A DNA stretch of 64,000 nt from Thermodesulfatator sp. (lineage in GTDB: Bacteria > Desulfobacterota > Thermodesulfobacteria > Thermodesulfobacteriales > Thermodesulfobacteriaceae), in NCBI GenBank assembly GCA_027064165.1, contig JAMOQE010000065.1:1-64000 (forward strand). The letters run 5' to 3'. Shown in pieces: positions 9,232-18,672 of the stretch. Both the position numbers and the translations under genes were made by a program. Under the pieces are notes generated by a model, which was not told where the DNA came from, did not search any database, and saw only the letters and a list, made by a program, of their open reading frames with translations. The stretch's first letter is position 1. Each line of letters begins with the position of its first letter.

Positions 9232-10340
9232 AGCTAAATGTAGGTATTGTAGGACTTCCCAATGTAGGAAAGTCCACCATATTTAATGCCCTGATTCAGA
9301 ATATAAAAGCAGAAGTTGCAAACTATCCTTTTTGTACCATAGAGCCAAATGTAGGCGTTGTAGCTGTTCCTGATGAGAGGCTTTTTAAAATTGCAGAAGT
9401 TGAAAAGAGTGCCAAGGTGACGCCTGCAACCATAGAGTTTGTGGATATTGCAGGGCTGGTAAAAGGAGCAAGTAAAGGCGAGGGTTTGGGGAATCAGTTT
9501 TTGTCTCACATAAGAAAAGTTGCTGCAATTGCCCAGGTGCTCAGGTGCTTTGAAGATCCAGAAATTGTGCATGTTGAGGGAAGCATTGATCCTGTAAGGG
9601 ATGCTGAGATTATTGAGCTTGAACTTATTCTTGCAGATCTTCAGAGCGTTGAAAAAAGAATTGCAAGAATTGAAAAGGTTGCCAAAAGCGGAGATAAAAA
9701 GGCTAAAAAAGAGCTTGAAGTGCTTTTTAAAGCAAAGGAGGTGCTGGAATCCTTTTCAACTTTAAGGAGCAAAAAGGAGTTTTTTTCTGAGGAGGAATTA
9801 AAGCTTCTTTCATCTACGCTTTTCCCTTTAACTTTAAAGCCCATGATGTACATAGCCAATGTTTCTGAAGGGGATCTGCCAGATGGAGAGGGGAATCCTT
9901 ATGTAAAAGCACTCAAAGAAAAGGCAGATAAGGAGGGGATTCCAGTTATAATACTTTGTGGTAAAGTAGAAAGTGAGCTTGTTGCGCTTTCTCCAGAAGA
10001 AAGGACAGAGTATCTGGAAATGCTTGGTCTTTCTGAACCAGGGCTTTACAAGATGATAAAAAAGGGATATGAGCTCCTTGATCTTATTACTTTTTTTACA
10101 GCTGGTCCCAGAGAGACAAGGGCCTGGACAATAAAAAAAGGCACCAAAGCCCCTCAGGCTGCTGGAGAAATTCATTCAGATATGGAAAAAGGGTTTATTG
10201 CTGCTGAAGTGCTTTCCTGGGAGGATTTTGTAAAAGCAGGCTCTTTTTCAAAGGCCCGTGAGCTGGGGATGTTAAGAATTGAAGGGAAAGACTACGAAGT
10301 AAAAGACGGAGATTTAATTTATTTCAGATTTAATGTTTAA
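9228..10340 (+). CDS. ychF: Redox-regulated ATPase/GTPase YchF
   Basis: [35 protein letters not shown]-terminal TGS-like domain; GTG start overlapping the upstream gene. Confidence 0.96.
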   Translation: MKLNVGIVGLPNVGKSTIFNALIQNIKAEVANYPFCTIEPNVGVVAVPDERLFKIAEVEKSAKVTPATIEFVDIAGLVKGASKGEGLGNQFLSHIRKVAAIAQVLRCFEDPEIVHVEGSIDPVRDAEIIELELILADLQSVEKRIARIEKVAKSGDKKAKKELEVLFKAKEVLESFSTLRSKKEFFSEEELKLLSSTLFPLTLKPMMYIANVSEGDLPDGEGNPYVKALKEKADKEGIPVIILCGKVESELVALSPEERTEYLEMLGLSEPGLYKMIKKGYELLDLITFFTAGPRETRAWTIKKGTKAPQAAGEIHSDMEKGFIAAEVLSWEDFVKAGSFSKARELGMLRIEGKDYEVKDGDLIYFRFNV

Positions 10341-10365
10341 CAAGTTGTGATTTTTGTGGTATAAT
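10337..10365 (+). promoter_or_regulatory. Candidate sigma70-type promoter for the PilZ-OPRT gene
   Basis: TTAACA (10337-10342) -N17- TATAAT (10360-10365), 8 nt before the ATG at 10374. Confidence 0.65.
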
Positions 10366-10373
10366 AAAAAATT

Positions 10374-11345
10374 ATGGATAAACGCAGATTTTTGAGGATT
10401 CCTATCTCCTTAGAAGCGGTTTATATTTTTGATGAAAAAGATAGGACAGGTAAAATAAAGGATATAAGCTATGGAGGAGTTTTTATTGAAACAGAAGATG
10501 CTCCTCCTCTTGGAGAGATTGTTCCGCTTGTGCTCACTATAGAAGGGGTAAGTCCTGCTATAAAAATTTTTTTAAAGGGAAGGGTGGTAAGAAGGGTTCC
10601 GGGGAAAGGTTTTGCTTTAAAATTCGTGGAAATTTCTCCTGAAAGTTTAAATCATTTGAAAAATCTACTTTATTTTAATTCTCCGTGCCCGGAAGAAATA
10701 GAAAAGGAATTAAGGGAATTTCTGGGTGAGGCCTATCCTCTTGCACAGATTTTGAAAGAGTTAAACATTACCTGTTTAAAAGAAACTTTGATGGATTATA
10801 TTCTGGAAAGGGCTTTTCTTTATTCTCCAGAGGAGCCTTTTACTCTGGCAAGCGGAGAAAAAAGCCCATATTATCTTGATTGTCGCAAAATTACTCTTTA
10901 TTCTCCTTCGTTTTCCCTTATAGGGGAACTTTTCTGGGAAGAAATGAGGTTTCTCAACATTCAGGGTGTAATGGGGATGAGTATTGGAGCAGATCCTATT
11001 GTAGCTGCAATACTTGCAAAGGCTGCAGAGGAGGGAGTGGAGCTTGAGGGGCTTCTTGTAAGAAAGGAGCCCAAAAAGTATGGCACCAGAAGGCTTATAG
11101 AGGGCAATGTAGTGCCTGGTCAGAGGATTGTTGTGGTGGAAGATGTGGTTACTACTGGTGGCTCAGTGTTAAAGGCTGTTAAAGCTGCTGAGGAGGCAGG
11201 CCTTAAAATAGCCAAAGTAATCGCTCTGGTAGATAGAGAGGCAGGGGGTAAAGAAAATATTGAATCTCAGGGTTATAATTTTTTTGCATTTTTCACCCTT
11301 TCTGAAATAATAGAGGCATTTGAAAAAAGAGGCAAAAAGCAGTGA
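10374..11345 (+). CDS. pyrE: PilZ domain-orotate phosphoribosyltransferase fusion protein
   Basis: N-terminus MDKRRFLRIP (RxxxR) and DISYGG (D/NxSxxG) of PilZ; C-terminus FTLASGEKSPYYLDCR, RKEPKKYGTRRLIEG, VVVEDVVTTGGSVLKA of OPRT, in one uninterrupted frame. Confidence 0.92.
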   Translation: MDKRRFLRIPISLEAVYIFDEKDRTGKIKDISYGGVFIETEDAPPLGEIVPLVLTIEGVSPAIKIFLKGRVVRRVPGKGFALKFVEISPESLNHLKNLLYFNSPCPEEIEKELREFLGEAYPLAQILKELNITCLKETLMDYILERAFLYSPEEPFTLASGEKSPYYLDCRKITLYSPSFSLIGELFWEEMRFLNIQGVMGMSIGADPIVAAILAKAAEEGVELEGLLVRKEPKKYGTRRLIEGNVVPGQRIVVVEDVVTTGGSVLKAVKAAEEAGLKIAKVIALVDREAGGKENIESQGYNFFAFFTLSEIIEAFEKRGKKQ

Positions 11346-12487
11346 TCCCTGAGGGGTTTCTTTTTTCTGCGGTTAATTCTGGAATAAAGCCTGAAAAACC
11401 CTTTGATCTTGGGCTTATTTTTGTGCCTGAGGGAGCGGTTGCCTGGGGTGTTTTCACCAGAAACACTGTAAAGGCTGCACCAGTTATCCTGGGAAAAAAA
11501 ATTTTACAAAAGCATTCCGTAGTGAAAGGTATCCTTGCCAATAGTGGGGTGGCCAATGCCTGTACAGGAAAAGAAGGCTTAGAAGCTGCTCAAAAGGTGC
11601 TTGAGGCTGTACAAAGAATTCTCAATATACCCTCAGGAGCATTGCTTCCAGCATCCACAGGAGTGATTGGTGATCCCCTGCCAGTAGAAAAAATTATAAA
11701 AAGCCTCCCAGAGCTTATAAAGGGCCTTTCTCCTGAAAGGGCAAAAGACTTTGCCCAGGCTATTACTACCACGGATACCTTTCCCAAGATTGTTCAAAAA
11801 ACTTTTCAGGGAGTTAACATCCTTGGCATAGCAAAAGGGGCAGGGATGATAGCCCCTAATATGGCCACCATGCTTGCTTTTATCTGCACAGATGCCATTC
11901 TTGAAAGAAGCTGGCTTAAAAAAGCCCTTTCTAAGATGGTAGAAAGTACATTTAACTCCATAAGTGTTGATGAAGATACATCCACAAACGACACGGTTTA
12001 TTTTCTGGCAAGCTGTAAAAGGAAGGTAAAGAACCTTTCTGGCTTCAGAAAGGCATGTGAAGAAGTGATGAGAGAGCTTGCCTATCTTATTGTAAAAGAT
12101 GGAGAGGGAGCAACCAAAGTTATAAGGGTGCTGGTAAAGGGGGCGAGAAAAAAGCAGGAAGCCAGAGAACTTGCAAGGGCAATTGCTACATCTCTCCTTG
12201 TAAAAACTGCCTTTTATGGAGGAGACCCTAATTGGGGAAGAATTTTTGCTGCCATGGGAAAAACAGGAATCCCCTTTCAGCCTGAAAGGGTGGAGCTTTT
12301 TTTAAACGAAATTCCCTGGATTAAAAATTTAACCCTCGTTACCGAGGAAAGGATTTTGGTAGAAGAAATGAAAAAAGAAGAGGTAACTCTTACTGTGCAC
12401 CTGAAAAAAGGCAGGGCAAGGGCAGAATTTTTAAGTTCAGACTTAACAGAAGAATACATAAGAATCAATGCCCACTATCGTACCTAA
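11342..12487 (+). CDS. argJ: Bifunctional glutamate N-acetyltransferase/ornithine acetyltransferase ArgJ
   Basis: GAGMIAPNMATMLAFICTDA (autocleavage motif), VDEDTSTNDT, GGDPNWGRI; GTG start overlapping the upstream stop by 4 nt (GTGA). Confidence 0.96.
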   Translation: MIPEGFLFSAVNSGIKPEKPFDLGLIFVPEGAVAWGVFTRNTVKAAPVILGKKILQKHSVVKGILANSGVANACTGKEGLEAAQKVLEAVQRILNIPSGALLPASTGVIGDPLPVEKIIKSLPELIKGLSPERAKDFAQAITTTDTFPKIVQKTFQGVNILGIAKGAGMIAPNMATMLAFICTDAILERSWLKKALSKMVESTFNSISVDEDTSTNDTVYFLASCKRKVKNLSGFRKACEEVMRELAYLIVKDGEGATKVIRVLVKGARKKQEARELARAIATSLLVKTAFYGGDPNWGRIFAAMGKTGIPFQPERVELFLNEIPWIKNLTLVTEERILVEEMKKEEVTLTVHLKKGRARAEFLSSDLTEEYIRINAHYRT

Positions 12488-12492
12488 GGCCA

Positions 12493-13257
12493 ATGAAAAT
12501 CTTACTTACCAATGATGATGGCATCTTTGCAGAAGGAATTTGTGCACTTTATGAAGCCCTTTACGAAGAGCATGAAGTTTATATAGTGGCTCCAGAGGCA
12601 GAAAGAAGTGCAGTTGGGCATGCCATTACCATCCATTATCCTCTTAGAGTCAATAAAGTCAAAAGGGGAAGGCACTTCTGGGGATACGCTGTAAGTGGCA
12701 CCCCTGCAGACTGTGTTAAACTTGCTATTTACGAGCTTATAGGGCCTGTTGATCTTGTTATCTCTGGGATTAATAGAGGAGCCAATGTAGGAATAAATGT
12801 GATTTATTCTGGCACAGTGTCTGCTGCTACAGAGGCAAAAATGCTTGGTTATCCTTCTTTTGCAGTGTCAGTAGATGGATTTGAAGACATAGATTTCTGC
12901 TTTGCAGCAAACTTTATGGCTGATGTTATTCAAAAAATTGACGAATTTCAGATAACAAAGCCATTCTGTTTAAACATAAACTTTCCCAATGTTAATCCCT
13001 GCTGTATTAAGGGTATAAAAGTGGTAAGGCAATCTACAGCGCCGTTAAAAGAGTTTTTTGATAGAAGAATAGATCTCCATGGAAAAGTTTATTACTGGCA
13101 GGGTGCCGAGGAGCATACGGAAAGTTCCCCTGATACAGATGTAATAGCTTTAAAACAAGGGTATATAACTATTACTCCTATAATGTTTGATCTTACTAAT
13201 TACGCACGCCTTTCTTCTATAAACAAATTGGCTAAATTACTTGATCAGATTATATAA
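12493..13257 (+). CDS. surE: 5'/3'-nucleotidase SurE
   Basis: MKILLTNDDGI, APEAERSAVGHAIT, SGINRGANVGINVIYSGTVSAATEA. Confidence 0.97.
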   Translation: MKILLTNDDGIFAEGICALYEALYEEHEVYIVAPEAERSAVGHAITIHYPLRVNKVKRGRHFWGYAVSGTPADCVKLAIYELIGPVDLVISGINRGANVGINVIYSGTVSAATEAKMLGYPSFAVSVDGFEDIDFCFAANFMADVIQKIDEFQITKPFCLNINFPNVNPCCIKGIKVVRQSTAPLKEFFDRRIDLHGKVYYWQGAEEHTESSPDTDVIALKQGYITITPIMFDLTNYARLSSINKLAKLLDQII

Positions 13258-13268
13258 AGTGTTATAAT
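13241..13268 (+). promoter_or_regulatory. Candidate promoter for the small HTH gene, within the surE 3' end
   Basis: TTGATC (13241-13246) -N16- TATAAT (13263-13268); SD GGAGG just upstream of the ATG at 13322. Confidence 0.4.
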
Positions 13269-13321
13269 TATCTACCACTTTTATTGAAATTTTATTAAAA
13301 AGTTTGTAAAGGAGGTGTGTA

Positions 13322-13555
13322 ATGAGAAGACGCAGCCGTATTATAACAATTGAAGATGTAAGATTCGTTTATGAAAATTATGCAAAGATGAGTGCCAATG
13401 AAATTGCAGAAAAGCTGGGAATAAGCAGATTTCAGGTAAACAAAATCGTAAATGAACTCAGGAAAAGGGGTGTAAACATTCCTAAAAAAATAGGAAAAAA
13501 AGTAAATGTATATGATCAGTTTGTAGAAGAACTCAAGAAAGAGGGAAAGATTTAA
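13322..13555 (+). CDS. Small helix-turn-helix protein (77 aa)
   Basis: MSANEIAEKLGISRFQVNKIVNELRKRG reads as an HTH; strong SD AAAGGAGG upstream. Confidence 0.75.
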   Translation: MRRRSRIITIEDVRFVYENYAKMSANEIAEKLGISRFQVNKIVNELRKRGVNIPKKIGKKVNVYDQFVEELKKEGKI

Positions 13556-14474
13556 AACAATTTTTTAAAAATTCACAGTCTTTTTTTATTTGCAGTCTCA
13601 ATTCTTCTGGAGAGGCAAACTTTTTTTCTTCTCTTACAAATTTTAATACTTCAACTCTTAGCACTTCTCCGTAGAGGTTGCCAGAAAAGTCAAAAAGATG
13701 CACCTCTACGGAGAGCTCTTTCTCGTCAAAAGTGGGATTTCTTCCTATGTTCATAGCTCCAAAGAACTTCTGGCCCTTAACCATTGCCTTTACTCCGTAA
13801 ACTCCAGGAGGAGGAAGGAGTTTTTCCTCAGGTACTTTTAAGTTTGCCGTGGGGAATCCAAGCTTCACACCTCTTCCCTTGCCTTTTATTACTTCTCCAG
13901 AAAAGAAATAAGGATGTCCAAGAAGCTCTCCTGCCTTTTCCACCTCTCCTTTTTCTATAAGTCCTCTTATAGTGGAGCTTGATACTGTAAGGCCATTTAC
14001 CTTTATAGGCCCAAGGCTTTCTGCCCGAAATTCAAATACCCTACCAAGCCTTTTTAAAACATCTATATTTCCTTCTCTTCCCTTGCCAAATCTGAAGTTA
14101 AAACCCACCACCACGGCCTGCACCTTAAGCCCATCTACCAGATACTTTTCCACAAAAAGATCTGCAGAAAGCTCTGCAAGCACTCTTGTAAAAGGAACAA
14201 GACAGATGTGATTTATTCCCTCTTTTTCAATAAGCTCAAGTTTTTCTTCAATGGTGGTCAAAAGTTTGAAATGGGATTCTGGAAAGAGTACTTTTCTGGG
14301 ATGGGGATCAAAGGTTACCACAACTGGTGTGGCTTTAAGCTCATTTGCAAGTTCTTTTGCCCGTTGCAAAAGTGCTTTGTGCCCTAAATGAATACCATCA
14401 AAACTGCCTATGGTAATTGCTGTTCTGAATTCTAAAGGAAAATCTTCAGGAGTAAAGATCTTCAGGCCTTTCAA
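13533..14474 (-). CDS. ribF: Bifunctional riboflavin kinase/FAD synthetase RibF
   Basis: TIGSFDGIHLGHKALL, VTFDPHP, GRGVKLGFPTANL. Confidence 0.96.
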   Translation of the reverse strand: MKGLKIFTPEDFPLEFRTAITIGSFDGIHLGHKALLQRAKELANELKATPVVVTFDPHPRKVLFPESHFKLLTTIEEKLELIEKEGINHICLVPFTRVLAELSADLFVEKYLVDGLKVQAVVVGFNFRFGKGREGNIDVLKRLGRVFEFRAESLGPIKVNGLTVSSSTIRGLIEKGEVEKAGELLGHPYFFSGEVIKGKGRGVKLGFPTANLKVPEEKLLPPPGVYGVKAMVKGQKFFGAMNIGRNPTFDEKELSVEVHLFDFSGNLYGEVLRVEVLKFVREEKKFASPEELRLQIKKDCEFLKNCFKSFPLS

Positions 14475-15582
14475 ACTTTCCCTCCATTAATTTGAGGAAA
14501 GAATCAAAGAGATACACCGAATCATGAGGCCCTGGAGCATTTTCTGGATGATACTGCACAGAAAATGCTTTTATTTCGGGCACAAATATGCCTTCCAGGG
14601 TTTCATCATTTAAGTTTATATGGGTAACAAGTGTATCCTTAGGAAGTTCTTCTTTCTTTACGCAGAAGCCATGATTTTGCGAGGTAATTTCCACTTTTTT
14701 CGTAAAGAGGTTAAGCACAGGATTGTTAATTCCTCTGTGCCCAAACTTGAGCTTAAAAGTGCTTGCCCCCAAAGCCTGACACAGAATTTGATGCCCAAGG
14801 CATATCCCAAAAATTGGTTTTTCCCCGAGGAGCTTTTTTACATTTTCCACGATGGTTTTGAGGGCTGCCGGGTCCCCAGGGCCATTTGAGAGAAAAACCC
14901 CGTCAGGATTGTGCTTTAGCAGCTCTTCTGCAGGAGTATAAGCCGGAAATACAAGACATTCAACCCCTCTTTCTGCAAAAAGCCTTAGCTGATTCAGCTT
15001 AAGTCCAAAGTCATATACCGCTACTTTAAATTTGCCTGTGCCTTTAAAGCTTTTTCTATTTTCTTTGCCCTTATTTCCGTAGTAATAGACTTCTGGAGAA
15101 GTTACCTCTTTAACAAAGTCTCTTCCTACATAATCTGGACTTGCTTTTATCTTTTCAAGAAACTCCTTGGGATCAAGGGTTTCAGTGGTGATGCCTCCTT
15201 TCATGGCACCATAAATTCTCAGGTGTCTTGTAAGTGCCCTCGTGTCTATCCCTTCCACACCAAGAATTCCGTGCTCTTTTAACCAGTCCCCTAAGGATTT
15301 TTCTGCCCTCCAGTTGCTATAACGGGGTTGATATTCCCTTACAATAAAACCCGCTACCTGGATTTTTTCACTCTCCCAGTCCTCAGAGTTTACTCCGTAA
15401 TTACCTATAAGGGGATAGGTCATGGTCACAATCTGTCCACGATAGGAAGGATCCGTAAGGATTTCCTGATAACCTGTAATACCGGTGTTAAAAACGATTT
15501 CTCCAAAGGTTTCTCCTCTCCCTGTGAAGGAGCGCCCCCAGAAACAGGTGCCGTCTTCCAGCATAACAAGGGCCTTCATCAA
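14446..15582 (-). CDS. carA: Carbamoyl-phosphate synthase small subunit CarA
   Basis: FLSNGPGDPAAL, FGICLGHQILCQALGA, VQYHPENAPGPHDS glutaminase motifs. Confidence 0.97.
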   Translation of the reverse strand: MMKALVMLEDGTCFWGRSFTGRGETFGEIVFNTGITGYQEILTDPSYRGQIVTMTYPLIGNYGVNSEDWESEKIQVAGFIVREYQPRYSNWRAEKSLGDWLKEHGILGVEGIDTRALTRHLRIYGAMKGGITTETLDPKEFLEKIKASPDYVGRDFVKEVTSPEVYYYGNKGKENRKSFKGTGKFKVAVYDFGLKLNQLRLFAERGVECLVFPAYTPAEELLKHNPDGVFLSNGPGDPAALKTIVENVKKLLGEKPIFGICLGHQILCQALGASTFKLKFGHRGINNPVLNLFTKKVEITSQNHGFCVKKEELPKDTLVTHINLNDETLEGIFVPEIKAFSVQYHPENAPGPHDSVYLFDSFLKLMEGKFERPEDLYS

Positions 15583-16755
15583 GCAGCCTCCCTTGCCTTC
15601 TCTTTTAACTCTTTTTTTGCCTTCCAGATAAGAAATTCCCTGATAAAGTCATCCAGCTCACCATCAAGCACCTCATCCACTTTGCCTGTTTCATAGCCTG
15701 TGCGGTGATCTTTGACAATTCTATAGGGGTGAAGAGTATATGTTCTAATCTGGTTGCCCCAGGAAATTTCTTTTTTTTCTCCTATAAGGGCTTCTTTTTT
15801 CTCCTGAAGCTTCTGCCTTTCAAGCTGATAAAGTCTGGCTTTAAGTATTTTAAGGGCTGTCATTTTATTAAAATATTGACTTCTTTCATTTTGACAGGTA
15901 ACCACTATGCCTGTGGGTAGATGAGTTATTCTTACGGCAGACTCAGTTTTGTTTACATGCTGCCCGCCGTGTCCACTTGCTCTCATGGTCTCAATTTTTA
16001 AGTCCTCAGGCTTTATTTCTATCTCTACATCCTCTTCAATTTCAGGGATTACCGTGACAGAGGCAAAAGAGGTGTGCCTTCTTGCATTGGCATCAAAAGG
16101 AGAAATGCGGATAAGACGATGAATGCCCTTTTCTCCCTTGAGGAAACCATAAGCCCATGGACCTTCTATAAGGAGAGTGGCATTTTTTATGCCTGCTTCT
16201 TCTCCAGGTAAACTGTCAACCAGTTTTACCTGATACCCCTTCTTTTCAGCCCAGCGCACATACATTCTGAGAAGCATGTAAGCCCAGTCCTGAGCATCAG
16301 TGCCCCCTGTGCCTGCATGGATGCTTAAAATAGCAGAAGAACCATCGTATTCTCCCGAAAGAAGCAGTTTACACTCTCTCTCTTTAAGTTTAGCTTCAAA
16401 ACAGGAAAGCTCATTTAAGAATTCATTTAATACCTCAAGAGACTTTTCCTCTTTGTAGATTTCGTACCACTCTGAGATGTCTGCAAGTTCTCCTGCCAGT
16501 TCTTCAAAAAGGGAAAGCCTTTCTGCAAGTTGAGACCTTTCTTTAAAAAGGGCTTTTGTTTGCGGAGAATCCCAGCTGTCTATTTTTTGAATTTTTTGTT
16601 CAAGCAGTGAGAGTTTCTCCTTTATGCCTTCGGGGTCAAAGACACCCCCTTAAGTCTTCAATTTTTTCTTTGAGCTCTTTGAGCTTTTTTTCAAAATCTA
16701 CATTCTTATAAGCTTGAAGAGTGTGCTTAGCTTCTTTAACTTTTGCCTTTGCCAT
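15579..16755 (-). CDS. prfB: Peptide chain release factor 2, complement(join(15579..16637,16639..16755)) with +1 programmed frameshift
   Basis: GGQ motif (SGHGGQHVNKTESAVRI) and RF2-type SPF (RISPFDANARRHTSFASV). Upstream 39-codon frame MAKAKVKEAKHTLQAYKNVDFEKKLKELKEKIEDLRGCL ends at TGA, with the rest in +1. Confidence 0.95.
16635..16650 (-). promoter_or_regulatory. prfB autoregulatory +1 frameshift site
   Basis: Minus strand reads AGGGGGTGTCTTTGAC: SD-like AGGGGG, slippery CTT, in-frame TGA followed by C. Confidence 0.95.
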
Positions 16756-16761
16756 GGCACT

Positions 16762-17475
16762 CTAAATATAATTCAAATTAACTTCCTTTGCAAGCTCTTT
16801 TGCAGTTTTTATACAAATTTCTTTTCCGTCAAACATTAAATAAGAAAAATTCTCTTGAAGTAATCTGCTCAAAATGCCGTGCAAGAGTTTTTGTGGATAA
16901 GGAAAATCTTCCGGGAAGTGTTTTATTCTGGAGAAAGCCCAAACTCCCAGAAAGGCAACTGCAGGATCTGAAGTTTTTTCAAGAAGTTTTTTTAAGTGAT
17001 AGGGAGCCCTGGTTTCCCAGAGCATTGGAGAAAACTTTTCTGCAAGTCTGCCTATACCCCATACCACACCTCTTTGTGCAGGAGGGAATTCCAGAAAGTT
17101 TCCGCTATCTTCCCAGATGTAGGACACAAAAATCCAGCGATACTCATTTCTGAGTAAAGGGGAATTATAGAGGGCTTCTGCAAAACCCTCTGGCACTCCC
17201 CATGGCATACTTCCAGATTCCTCGTTTAGCATCCACATAAGTCTTCTGATAACTATACGCGCACGCTCTGGCTCAACTTCTGCAATTTCAGCCACTACCT
17301 TTCCAAAGGCATAGATAGCCTTCCACCTTACCACTTCGTCCTTATGAAGAAATGCTCCAATAAGATGGCTGACTACTTTAGTTAAAGGGTATTTCCGCAG
17401 GGCAGGAAAAATTTCCGCAAGTTCTTTTTCTTCAAGGATTTTCCAGACGAGATTTTTGAGATTTTTGATATAAAT
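16762..17475 (-). CDS. HEAT-repeat-like protein, DVU0298-like family; proposed AUU start at 17475
   Basis: KVVSHLIGAFLHKDEVVRWKAIYAFGKVVAEIAE... HEAT-like. Frame opens at TAA 17490-17488, followed directly by AGGAGG and then ATT with 6-nt spacing; the first GTG (17334) lies inside the conserved-looking repeat. Confidence 0.65.
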   Translation of the reverse strand: MYIKNLKNLVWKILEEKELAEIFPALRKYPLTKVVSHLIGAFLHKDEVVRWKAIYAFGKVVAEIAEVEPERARIVIRRLMWMLNEESGSMPWGVPEGFAEALYNSPLLRNEYRWIFVSYIWEDSGNFLEFPPAQRGVVWGIGRLAEKFSPMLWETRAPYHLKKLLEKTSDPAVAFLGVWAFSRIKHFPEDFPYPQKLLHGILSRLLQENFSYLMFDGKEICIKTAKELAKEVNLNYI

Positions 17476-17476
17476 T

Positions 17477-18670
17477 TTACGCCTCCTTTACTTTTTTTGC
17501 AACAAGCTTCCCAAGCTGTCTGCAGTCTTCAAGAGCCTTTGCATCAGGAACATACTTTACTTTTAGCCCCTGGTGAACAAGCTCTGTGCCCATTTTTTCA
17601 AGGACTTGATTGAGATGTTTTACTGCCTCTCCACTCCAACCAAAAGAACCAAAGGCAGCTCCAATTTTTTGGCGTGGCCTTAAGCCTTTCATATAGGTGG
17701 TAAATCCTGCCATAGTGGGAAGCATGTTGTTGTTTAAAGTGGAGGAACCAAGGATTAGGCCTTTAGCCTCCATTATTTCTGCCATAAGCTCTGTCCAGTC
17801 ACTTAAGTTTACTCTGAAAAGCTTTGCTTCAACCCCTTCAGCCTGTATGCCTTCGGTAATAGCCTTTGCCATTTTTTCTGTGCTTTTCCACATGGTATCA
17901 TAAATAACAACCACCCTGAGATCAGCTTTATAACTGCTCCATTTCTCATATAGGTCAAGAACTTCTTTTGCCTTTTTCCTCCAGATTACTCCATGATCAG
18001 GACATATTATTTCAGGAGAAATACCTTTTTCTTTGATAGCTTTTAAGAGCCTTTGCACCTGAGGAGAGTAAGGAAGCACGATATTGGCATAGTACTTGGC
18101 AGTTTCCTGTTGCAGGATACAGGCATCAACCTCGTCATCAAATCTCTCCATAGTGGCAAGGTGCTGCCCAAATGCATCCTGAGACACAAGAATTTTCATT
18201 TCTGGAATGTAAGTAATCATACTATCAGGCCAGTGAATCATTGGAGTTTCAATAAATTGAAGGGTATTTTGGCCTGTTTTTATTTCTGTACCGGTTGTTA
18301 CCACTTCAAAAGGAAAATCAGCTCTATGAAGATGAGCTTCAAGTCCTATCTTTCCATTTCTTGTAAGAAATATTTTTTCAGGCTTAATGGCCTCTACAAT
18401 CTTTAAAAAACCTCCTGAATGATCTGGCTCAATGTGATTTATCACTAAATAATCTATTTCTTCTGGAGAAATTACACTGCTCACCCTTGAAAGAAGCTCT
18501 TCTTCAAACCCTTTTTTTACAGTGTCAAAGAGCACTTTTTTCTCGTCAAGTAATAAATAGGAGTTATAAGAAGAGCCCCTTATGGTGTTATATCCGTGGA
18601 AATCTCTTATATTCCAATCTATAACCCCTACCCAGAAAAAGTTTTTTTTTACTTCTACGGCTTTAAACAT
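17477..18670 (-). CDS. fprA: FprA/flavodiiron (A-type flavoprotein)
   Basis: NHIEPDHSGG di-iron motif, CPDHGVIWR, flavodoxin domain VVVIYDTMWKSTEKMAKAI. Confidence 0.93.
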   Translation of the reverse strand: MFKAVEVKKNFFWVGVIDWNIRDFHGYNTIRGSSYNSYLLLDEKKVLFDTVKKGFEEELLSRVSSVISPEEIDYLVINHIEPDHSGGFLKIVEAIKPEKIFLTRNGKIGLEAHLHRADFPFEVVTTGTEIKTGQNTLQFIETPMIHWPDSMITYIPEMKILVSQDAFGQHLATMERFDDEVDACILQQETAKYYANIVLPYSPQVQRLLKAIKEKGISPEIICPDHGVIWRKKAKEVLDLYEKWSSYKADLRVVVIYDTMWKSTEKMAKAITEGIQAEGVEAKLFRVNLSDWTELMAEIMEAKGLILGSSTLNNNMLPTMAGFTTYMKGLRPRQKIGAAFGSFGWSGEAVKHLNQVLEKMGTELVHQGLKVKYVPDAKALEDCRQLGKLVAKKVKEA

Positions 18671-18672
18671 GG

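Noticed and set aside
17334-17336. GTG 17334 as the start of the HEAT-like gene (ORF-track call)
   Set aside because: It falls inside the repeat sequence FLHKDEVVRWKAIYAFGKVV; the frame continues upstream with protein-like sequence to a perfect SD.
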